DNA of 10,534 nucleotides. Source: an uncultured Collinsella sp. GTDB lineage: Bacteria; Actinomycetota; Coriobacteriia; Coriobacteriales; Coriobacteriaceae. Of this stretch, positions 4,933 to 10,534 are shown one piece after another (the first letter of the stretch is position 1; each line of letters starts with the position of its first letter). Under the pieces are notes generated by a model. The model worked only from the letters and a program-made list of their open reading frames with translations. It made no database searches and was not told where the DNA came from. The position numbers were made by a program, and so were the translations under genes. The stretch lies in assembly GCA_905194675.1 (NCBI GenBank), contig CAJJTG010000056.1, positions 1 to 10,534 of the forward strand, given 5' to 3'.

Positions 4933-6381
4933 ATGACTGTCGATAACAAGAAGATTGCCGAGGACGTGCTCGCTGCCGTCGGCGGCGCCTCCAATGTGAC
5001 GAACGCGACGCACTGCATGACCCGCTTGCGTCTGAACCTCAAAGATCAGTCCATTCCCAATGATAATGAAGTTAAGAAGATCAAGGGTGTGTTGGGCGCA
5101 CAGTGGTCTGGCGGCCAGTATCAGGTCATCATTGGCCAGAACGTGCCGAAGGTCTATGACGCCGCCATTGCGCTGGGCGTCAAGGGCGAAGGCTCCATTG
5201 ACGAGAACCTCGATGACGGCACCAAGGAGCCACTGACGGTCAAGACTGCGGGCAAGAAGGCCCTTAACTACCTGTCCAAGACAATGTGCATGACGATCCC
5301 CATTATCATGGGCGCCGCCATGTTCCGCACACTTGCCGTACTTTGCGGCGACGGCATGCTCGGTATCTGGTCTGCAGATTCTGACATCTACAACTTCTTC
5401 TACAACTGGATTTACAACGCCGGCTATTATTTCCTCCCTGTCTATCTGGGTTGGGCTGCCGCAAAGCAGCTCGGCTGCAGCCAGCCGCTCGGCATGATGC
5501 TCGGCGGCGTGCTCATTGCCCCCGAGTTCATGACGTTGGTCAACGCCGCTGCGGATTCTGGTGCTACGACCACGATGGTTTACGGCGTGCTCCCGGCTCA
5601 GCTGAACAACTATTCTGCGACCGTGCTCCCCATGCTGCTGTCTATGCCGGTGCTGATGGTCGTCGAGAAGTTCATGAAGAAGATCATCCCCGACATGCTC
5701 TCCACGGTGTTTGTGCCCGTGTGCACCATGGCTGTGATGACCCCCGTTTCCCTGTGCGCCCTAGCTCCGATTGGTTCCATTCTGGGCGACCTGGTCGGCA
5801 ACTTTATGTTCGGCCTCGGAAACGCTGGCGGCATCGTCACGATCCTCTCCCTCGTCGCCATTGCCGCGCTTTGGGAGTTCCTGGTTATGACCGGTATGCA
5901 CCAGGTTCTGATTGCCCTCGGCATTGTGCAGGTGCTCACCTCAGGGTCTGACTCCTGCGTTATGGTCGCGGGTGCTATCGCTCAGTTCGCCACGTGGGGC
6001 ATGGCCTTCGGTGCCTTCCTGCGCCTTAAGGAGGTCGACGAAAAGGGCGCTATGCTTGGTTTCTCGCTCTCCGGCATTGTCGGTGGCGTGACGGAGCCCG
6101 CGCTGTATGGCTGCGGCTTTAAGTATACTCGCTGCCTGGGTGCCATGGTCGCGGGCGGCGCTATCGGCGGCCTGATCGCGGCTCTCACTAATGTGACCAC
6201 GTATGTTTTGGGCGCAACTAATATCCTAGGTATTACAGGTTATGTTGCAGGCGGAACTGCTAATCTCGTATGGGGCTGCGTTGCATCGGGCACTGCATTT
6301 GTTGCCGCCGCTGCCATCGCCTACTTCTTTGGCTTTACCAAGGAGCAGCTCGACGAAGACGCTGCTGCCGCCAAAGCCTAA
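4933..6381 (+). CDS. PTS transporter EIIBC, beta-glucoside/sucrose-type (Glc superfamily)
   Basis: This 482-residue inner-membrane permease takes up and phosphorylates a sugar using phosphate from HPr and a separate EIIA. The EIIB domain covers about residues 1-85, with the phosphorylated Cys28 in NATHCMTRLRL and the GQYQVIIG strand near 58-65. After a linker, EIIC runs from about 105 to 470 with many hydrophobic helices. It contains TGMHQ (His323) and the sugar-site motif GVTEPALYG at 385-393 with Glu388. There is no EIIA domain at the C-terminus, which ends in a short acidic Ala-rich tail, so EIIA must come from another gene. ATG 4933 is chosen over TTG 4912 because GAAGGGA is correctly spaced. 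Regulation is by the RAT/terminator leader and presumably by phosphate exchange with the upstream antiterminator. The substrate may be a beta-glucoside or an amino-sugar disaccharide and cannot be read from sequence. Confidence 0.95.
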   Translation: MTVDNKKIAEDVLAAVGGASNVTNATHCMTRLRLNLKDQSIPNDNEVKKIKGVLGAQWSGGQYQVIIGQNVPKVYDAAIALGVKGEGSIDENLDDGTKEPLTVKTAGKKALNYLSKTMCMTIPIIMGAAMFRTLAVLCGDGMLGIWSADSDIYNFFYNWIYNAGYYFLPVYLGWAAAKQLGCSQPLGMMLGGVLIAPEFMTLVNAAADSGATTTMVYGVLPAQLNNYSATVLPMLLSMPVLMVVEKFMKKIIPDMLSTVFVPVCTMAVMTPVSLCALAPIGSILGDLVGNFMFGLGNAGGIVTILSLVAIAALWEFLVMTGMHQVLIALGIVQVLTSGSDSCVMVAGAIAQFATWGMAFGAFLRLKEVDEKGAMLGFSLSGIVGGVTEPALYGCGFKYTRCLGAMVAGGAIGGLIAALTNVTTYVLGATNILGITGYVAGGTANLVWGCVASGTAFVAAAAIAYFFGFTKEQLDEDAAAAKA

Positions 6382-6408
6382 AGCATCCGTTCGGTAGGAC
6401 AATTATCT

Positions 6409-6440
6409 GGGGCACTTGGCTGCGCTTCAAGTGTCCCTTT
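6409..6440 (+). terminator. Attenuator-like hairpin between EIIBC and deacetylase genes
   Basis: GGGGCACTTG (6409-6418) pairs with CAAGTGTCCC (6428-6437), ten pairs including one G-U, with a 9-base loop. Only TTT follows. The hairpin may lower expression of the deacetylase relative to the permease, or protect the upstream mRNA, rather than stop transcription fully. The sequence CCGTTCGGTA just before it (6387-6396) resembles the repeats upstream of the PTS promoter. Confidence 0.55.
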
Positions 6441-6458
6441 CCGTAGATGGGGGTCAAT

Positions 6459-7223
6459 ATGAAGCAATTGCTCATTCGTGCCGACGATATCGGTTATTCG
6501 TATGCCGTTAACCTGGGGATTGCCCGCAGTATCAATGAGGGCCTGGTGCGCTCGGCGGGACTTATGCCCAATATGCCCGAGGCCGAGCGTGGCTGGTCGC
6601 TCGTGGCGGATGTCGGCATTGCGGTGGGTCAGCACACCAACGTGTGCCTGGGCAAGCCGTGTGCCGACCCGGCGCTCATTCCGAGCATGCTCAACGAGAA
6701 CGGCGAGTTCCATAGCAGCCGTACCTTCCGCGATCATTTTAAGCGCGGCGAGGAGTTGATAGACTTCGACGAGGCCTGCATCGAGATCCGCGCGCAGCAT
6801 GACCGCTTTGTCGAGATCGTGGGCCGCGAGCCCGATTACTTTGAGGCCCATGCCGTCATGAGCAAAAACCTTAACCGAGCGATCTCGGCGGTTGCTCAGG
6901 AGCTGGGCCTTAAGGAGCAAAAGGCGAGCTTCGACCCCGCGGCTGTGGTGCATTGCGGAGATACTGATCTGCGCATGGTGATGCGCTCGATGGAGCCGGG
7001 CTACGAGCCCAAAGAGGCAATCATGCAGACGGTTCGCGAGATGGTGGACGGCGAGACGGTCGTCTTTGTGTGCCATCCGGGCTATCTCGATCGTTTTATC
7101 CTGGAGAACAGCTCGCTCACGACCGACCGCACCAAGGAAGTCGATGCGCTGATCGACCCCGAGCTTCGCACTTGGCTTGAGTCTCAACCTGATCTTCGCC
7201 TGATCGACTACCGCGACCTGTAA
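6459..7223 (+). CDS. ChbG/YdjC-family carbohydrate deacetylase
   Basis: This 254-residue protein belongs to the YdjC/ChbG family, metal-dependent deacetylases; Escherichia coli ChbG removes one acetyl group from diacetylchitobiose or its phosphate. The N-terminal motif LIRADDIGYS contains the metal-binding and catalytic pair Asp9-Asp10. GQHTNV carries His59 (family GLHLNL), EAHAVM carries His131, and CHPGY at 205-209 carries His206. The block around His131 differs from the more usual DSHxHVH, so one accessory histidine is missing and activity or substrate may differ. The start at 6459 follows a GGGGG site 5 bases upstream and gives the typical family N-terminus; ATG 6447 is in frame but less likely. 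It is 77 bases after the EIIBC gene and probably co-transcribed, which suggests that the imported sugar, or its phosphate, is N-acetylated. Confidence 0.92.
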   Translation: MKQLLIRADDIGYSYAVNLGIARSINEGLVRSAGLMPNMPEAERGWSLVADVGIAVGQHTNVCLGKPCADPALIPSMLNENGEFHSSRTFRDHFKRGEELIDFDEACIEIRAQHDRFVEIVGREPDYFEAHAVMSKNLNRAISAVAQELGLKEQKASFDPAAVVHCGDTDLRMVMRSMEPGYEPKEAIMQTVREMVDGETVVFVCHPGYLDRFILENSSLTTDRTKEVDALIDPELRTWLESQPDLRLIDYRDL

Positions 7224-7233
7224 GGACCCAAGT

Positions 7234-7264
7234 CACCACAAAGGGGACAGTCGCCTTTGTGGTG
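7234..7264. repeat. Perfect 11-bp palindrome, REP-like
   Basis: CACCACAAAGG (7234-7244) is followed by a 9-base loop GGACAGTCG and its exact complement CCTTTGTGGTG (7254-7264). No T-tract follows, so it is not a terminator, and the proper terminator comes just after it. The AAAGGGGACAG core resembles intergenic palindromes that occur in many copies in some bacterial genomes near REP-associated transposases. Only one copy is seen here, so the repeat nature is inferred. Confidence 0.5.
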
Positions 7265-7271
7265 GTTCTGG

Positions 7272-7304
7272 CGCCGTTGCCATTATGGCGGCGGCGTCTT
7301 TTTT
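7272..7304 (+). terminator. Intrinsic terminator of the PTS-deacetylase operon
   Basis: CGCCGTTGCC (7272-7281) pairs with GGCGGCGGCG (7287-7296) over ten positions, including two G-U pairs, around an ATTAT loop. TC and then six T (7299-7304) follow. This is a strong intrinsic terminator that closes the sugar operon. Confidence 0.85.
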
Positions 7305-7362
7305 GTCCGTGCGGCGCGGTAGAGTGTAGGCGGTTGAAATTTGCGTCCATCGAGGAGCTGCC

Positions 7363-9120
7363 ATGAACGAGATCAAGTGCCCGCATTGCGGTGAAGTTTT
7401 TAAGGTCGATGCGTCCGGTTATGCGGATATCGTCAAGCAGGTGCGCGACGCCGAGTTCTCGCGCGACCTGGACGAGCGCGTGAAGGCTGTTCAGCGCGAG
7501 GGCGAGCAGGCGCTGGAGCTTGAGCGCTCGCGCTCGACGGCTGCTTTGCAAAAGGCGGAGTCTCAGCGCGACGCTCAGCTTGTCGAGCAGAAGAACGCTG
7601 CAGCCCAGCAGCTGGCGCAAGAACTCGCCAAGCGCGATGCGGAGCTTGCCGAGCTGCACGCCAAACTCGAGGGCGCTGCCGCGGAGCGCGAGAGCGCAAG
7701 CCAGCGCGCGGCGGTTGAGGCCCGTGCCGACGCTCAAAAGGAGAACGCCGAGCTCCAGCGCGAAATCGACAACTTGCGTGCGCAGCTGGGGCGCAAGGAT
7801 GACGAAGCCAAGCTTGCCGAGTCGGCGGCGCGCAATGCTGCTCAAAACGATGTAGCTGCACGAGATGCCCAGATTGCCGAGTTGCAGGCCAAGCTTGCCG
7901 CGGCGGACAAGGCCCAGGAGATGGCGCTTGCCGCTGCCGCGGCCGAGTCTCAGCGTGAGCTCGATGCCGCTCGCAGCGAGGCCGAACGCACACTCACAGA
8001 CTACCGCGCGAAGGTGCAGGAGAAGCTTTCCGCCGCAAAGGCTCAGTCTGAGCAGGAGGCCGAGGGCCTGCGCGCCCAGCTGCGCGAGCAGGAACTGATG
8101 GCAAAAATGAACCTATCGGAGGCGGTCGCCGCGGCGGAGCGAGAGCGCGATGAGGCCCGCGCAAAGCTCACGAGCGAGCTGGCGGTGCGCGATTCGCGCG
8201 AGGAACAGGCCAGAGCAGCACACGAGCTCGAGCTTGCGCAGGCCAAGCGCGCGAGCGATGACCTGATTCGTTACAAGGATGAAGAGATCGAGCGCCTTAA
8301 GGACATGAAGGTTCGCCTGTCTACCAAGATGGTGGGCGAGTCGCTCGAGCAGCATTGCGAGACCGAGTTTAACCGTCTGCGCATGACGGCGTTTCCCAAT
8401 GCGTATTTCGAGAAAGATAACGATGCGTCCGAGGGCACCAAGGGCGACTTTATCTTCCGCGAGTGCGACGCGAGCGGCAACGAGGTCATCTCAATTATGT
8501 TCGAGATGAAAAACGAGAACGACGAGACTGCGACCAAACACAAAAACGAGGACTTCTTTAAGAAACTCGATCACGATCGTCGCCAGAAAGGCTGCGAGTA
8601 TGCGGTGCTCTGCACCCTGCTGGAGCCTGAGAGTGAGCTCTATAACGCGGGCATCGTCGACGTGAGTTACCGCTATGAGAAGATGTACGTGATCCGCCCG
8701 CAGTTCTTCATTCCCATGATTACGCTGCTGCGTAACGCCGCCATGGGTTCGCTGCGCTATAAGCAGGAGCTAGCGGAGTACAAACAGCAGAATATCGATG
8801 TCACGAACTTCGAAGCCAAGATGGAAAAGTTCAAGAATGATTTCGGTCGTAACTACGAGATCGCGAGCCGCAAGTTCCAGACGGCGATCGATGAGATTGA
8901 CAAGACGATTAGCCATCTGCAAAAAACCAAGGAGGCGTTGCTGTCCTCCGAGAACAATCTGCGCCTGGCCAACAAGAAAGCCGACGATCTTACCATTCGC
9001 AAGCTCACGTGGGGCAACAAGACCATGAAGGCCGCCTTTGACGAGGCGCGCGGGGCTGCGCCAGAGACAAACGATGAGCCCGCCGAGGCGGATTCGTATG
9101 AGGTCGAGGATGCCGAGTAA
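7363..9120 (+). CDS. DUF2130 coiled-coil protein with nuclease-like core
   Basis: This 585-residue cytoplasmic protein belongs to the DUF2130 / COG4487 family, whose function is not established. It begins with a half zinc-ribbon, IKCPHCGEVF (Cys6, Cys9). Residues about 20-310 are a long charged Ala/Glu/Arg/Gln-rich coiled coil. The C-terminal domain starts near 320 (LEQHCETEF, Glu333) and contains KGDFIF with Asp362 and FEMK with Glu381 and Lys383. That D...ExK spacing, followed by a helix, resembles the PD-(D/E)xK nuclease fold of RmuC; this link is inference. A second coiled coil (about 475-540) follows the core. GAGGAG (7352-7357) is 5 bases before the ATG. TAGAGT at 7320-7325 could be a -10 box but has no partner -35. 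Its codons match the neighbours, so no sign of recent transfer. It stands alone between two terminators. Confidence 0.92.
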   Translation: MNEIKCPHCGEVFKVDASGYADIVKQVRDAEFSRDLDERVKAVQREGEQALELERSRSTAALQKAESQRDAQLVEQKNAAAQQLAQELAKRDAELAELHAKLEGAAAERESASQRAAVEARADAQKENAELQREIDNLRAQLGRKDDEAKLAESAARNAAQNDVAARDAQIAELQAKLAAADKAQEMALAAAAAESQRELDAARSEAERTLTDYRAKVQEKLSAAKAQSEQEAEGLRAQLREQELMAKMNLSEAVAAAERERDEARAKLTSELAVRDSREEQARAAHELELAQAKRASDDLIRYKDEEIERLKDMKVRLSTKMVGESLEQHCETEFNRLRMTAFPNAYFEKDNDASEGTKGDFIFRECDASGNEVISIMFEMKNENDETATKHKNEDFFKKLDHDRRQKGCEYAVLCTLLEPESELYNAGIVDVSYRYEKMYVIRPQFFIPMITLLRNAAMGSLRYKQELAEYKQQNIDVTNFEAKMEKFKNDFGRNYEIASRKFQTAIDEIDKTISHLQKTKEALLSSENNLRLANKKADDLTIRKLTWGNKTMKAAFDEARGAAPETNDEPAEADSYEVEDAE

Positions 9121-9140
9121 GGTATAACGTATCGCGCAAA

Positions 9141-9178
9141 AAGCGGGGCCGCTGGCGATGTTGCCAGCGGCCCCGCTT
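9141..9178. terminator. 16-bp bidirectional terminator between convergent genes
   Basis: AAGCGGGGCCGCTGGC (9141-9156) pairs perfectly with its complement at 9163-9178 around a 6-base loop. The minus strand is followed by a run of T (TTTTT across the stem end), the plus strand by a weaker TTCGTTTCGTT. It serves the DUF2130 gene and the convergent helicase gene. Confidence 0.88.
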
Positions 9179-9200
9179 CGTTTCGTTCCATTGCGCCCGG

Positions 9201-10534
9201 CTAGTCCTCGAGCAGGTCCTCGATAAAGCCGACACGGTAGTTCTTGAAGATGACCTCGCCGCCGTCTTGCGTGGCGTCCAGGTCGACATCGCCCATGATG
9301 CCAAAGTCGTGGTCGCCATCCTCGTCGGCAAAAATCTGGTGCACATGCCACACGTGCTGCGTCTTCTCGTCGCTCTCGTCGATGGAAAACATCGCGGAGC
9401 TGCGGGCATCTCCATCGGTGAGAATTTCCTCGTGTTGCTCGTGATAGGCGTCGAGCGCCTTTTGCCAGCGGACCTCGCTCATGCCCCAGTCCTCGTCGAG
9501 CTCGCCCAGGTCGCGAACGTGCTCGCGGGCGGCAAGGGTCACGCGGCGGAAGAGCGCGTTGCGCACCAGCAGCGTGCAGCCGCGGCGGTCAGCCACGACT
9601 TCGTCGATGCCCTGCGGCGGTGCGGCGTCGAGGGCCGCCGGGTTGCCGGCGTTCTCCCACTCGTCCACCAGGCTCGAGTCGACCGAGCGCACCACAAAGC
9701 CGAGCCACGAAATGATGTCGCGAAGGCGCTCGTCGCGCTTTTCGATGGGCACGGTACGGTCGAGAGAACGGTAGGCCTCTGCCAGGTAGCGCAGCAGAAT
9801 GCCTTCGGAGCGGGCGATGCCGAGCTTTTGAATGTAGCCCTTAAAGTCGCTCGCGCTCTCCAGCATGTCGCGCAGGACGCTCTTGGGCGAGAGCTGGTAG
9901 TCGTTGGCCCAGGGTACTTCCTGGCAGTACTTGTCAAAGGCGGCGTCGAGCAAATCCTCGAGCGGTTTTTCGTGCGTGACGTCCTGAATACGCTCCAGAC
10001 GCTCCTCATACTCAATGCCGTCGGCCTTCATTTCGGCCATGGCGCGGTCGCGCGCGGCGCGCTCCTGTGCGCGCAATACCTGCTTGGGGTCCTCGAGCGT
10101 AGCCTCGACCATCGAGATGAGGTCCATGGTATAGGTCTCGCTCTCGGGATCGAGCAACTCCAGCGCGGCAAGCAAAAACGGCGAGAGCGGCTGGTCGAGC
10201 GCAAAGTCCTCGGGCAGGTCGACCGTCAGCGCGTAGTCGATGTCCGGCGCGGCGTCAGCCGGAGCGTCGGGTGCGGGCGGCACTTCGGTGCGAACGACAA
10301 CGCCGGAATCGATGAGCGTGGCGAAGATCTCGTCGGCACGAACCTCGAGCTTTGCCTTTTCCTCAGGGGTCTGCAGACTCGTCTCGATGAGGTCGTGTAC
10401 GCGGGCTCGGGCATCGCCGCTCTGCTCGACCACGCTAATCACCATGGAGTGTGTGATGCGCAGGCGCGGCTTGAGCGTTTCGGGCTGCGTCTCGATCAGA
10501 CGCTCAAAGGTCTGCTTGTTCCAGGTGACAAAGC
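9201..10534 (-). CDS. DEAD/DEAH-box helicase, C-terminal part with DUF3516-like region (partial)
   Basis: The frame runs on the minus strand from the window edge (10534) to TAG at 9201-9203, so only the C-terminal roughly 444 residues are visible. The ATG at 10443-10445 is internal: the 29 codons before it are open and read as the same protein (FVTWNKQTFERL, then RLRITHSM). That block resembles the segment after the helicase motor in actinobacterial Ski2-like DEAD/DEAH-box helicases that carry a DUF3516 region. The visible part has no Walker motifs, which should lie upstream. It holds an acidic linker with a Pro/Ala stretch (PPAPDAPADAAPD), a helical charged region, DKYCQEVPWANDYQLSP, and LRYLAEAYRSLDRTVP, and ends FGIMGDVDLDATQDG...NYRVGFIEDLLED. 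The likely role is ATP-dependent RNA or DNA unwinding. Family assignment rests on recall of sequence similarity, not a search. Confidence 0.86.
   Translation of the reverse strand, partial: FVTWNKQTFERLIETQPETLKPRLRITHSMVISVVEQSGDARARVHDLIETSLQTPEEKAKLEVRADEIFATLIDSGVVVRTEVPPAPDAPADAAPDIDYALTVDLPEDFALDQPLSPFLLAALELLDPESETYTMDLISMVEATLEDPKQVLRAQERAARDRAMAEMKADGIEYEERLERIQDVTHEKPLEDLLDAAFDKYCQEVPWANDYQLSPKSVLRDMLESASDFKGYIQKLGIARSEGILLRYLAEAYRSLDRTVPIEKRDERLRDIISWLGFVVRSVDSSLVDEWENAGNPAALDAAPPQGIDEVVADRRGCTLLVRNALFRRVTLAAREHVRDLGELDEDWGMSEVRWQKALDAYHEQHEEILTDGDARSSAMFSIDESDEKTQHVWHVHQIFADEDGDHDFGIMGDVDLDATQDGGEVIFKNYRVGFIEDLLED

Noticed and set aside
7320..7325. TAGAGT as a promoter for the DUF2130 gene
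   Set aside because: No -35 hexamer at 16-18 bases and only a moderate -10 match, so it is not listed as a separate feature.
7433..7993. Minus-strand Arg/Pro/Ala-rich frame opposite the DUF2130 coiled coil
   Set aside because: Low-complexity antisense of Ala/Glu/Arg repeats in the coiled coil; not a gene.
7500..8300. Repetitive-looking GCG/GAG-rich DNA as a tandem repeat array
   Set aside because: The pattern reflects Ala, Glu and Arg codons of a coiled coil without an exact repeating unit.

Overview
The window looks like chromosomal DNA of a GC-rich, Gram-positive gut actinobacterium, most likely a Coriobacteriia member such as Collinsella. This is inferred from the strong GC third-position preference, the clear AGGAGG-type ribosome sites, the mix of PTS sugar uptake with an LicT-type antiterminator, and an actinobacterial-type helicase with a DUF3516-like C-terminal region. 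I see no insertion sequence, phage gene, tRNA, rRNA or CRISPR array.

Layout: (1) 18-2626 (+), a tightly coupled pair: an iron-containing alcohol dehydrogenase and an NAD(P)-dependent aldehyde dehydrogenase, with the first stop codon inside the Shine-Dalgarno of the second gene. (2) 2651-3070, a hairpin with a GNRA-type loop, then two very small genes: a 59-codon Cys/His-rich ORF and a 59-codon acidic/basic protein that probably starts at a GTG. (3) 3137-3682, a small calcineurin-like metallophosphoesterase with its own promoter and terminator. (4) 3756-7223, a sugar locus: LicT-type antiterminator, a 340-base leader, PTS EIIBC permease, and a YdjC/ChbG-type carbohydrate deacetylase. (5) 7363-9120, a large coiled-coil DUF2130 protein with a nuclease-like core. 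(6) 9201-10534 (-), the C-terminal part of a DEAD/DEAH-box helicase, convergent with the DUF2130 gene across a 16-bp bidirectional terminator and cut by the window edge.

The best-supported regulatory unit is the leader of the PTS gene. A TATACT -10 box is followed by an RNA hairpin closely resembling the ribonucleic antiterminator (RAT) bound by BglG/LicT proteins, and this overlaps a complete intrinsic terminator ending in six T. The antiterminator gene lies directly upstream. The inferred circuit is: sugar present, EIIBC dephosphorylated, LicT-type protein active, RAT stabilised, terminator broken, EIIBC and deacetylase made. The antiterminator lacks one of the four usual PRD histidines (Ser154 instead), which may change how it senses the PTS. 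The EIIBC has no EIIA domain and no glycosidase is encoded nearby, so both must be supplied from elsewhere. The deacetylase hints at an N-acetylated disaccharide as substrate, but that is inference.
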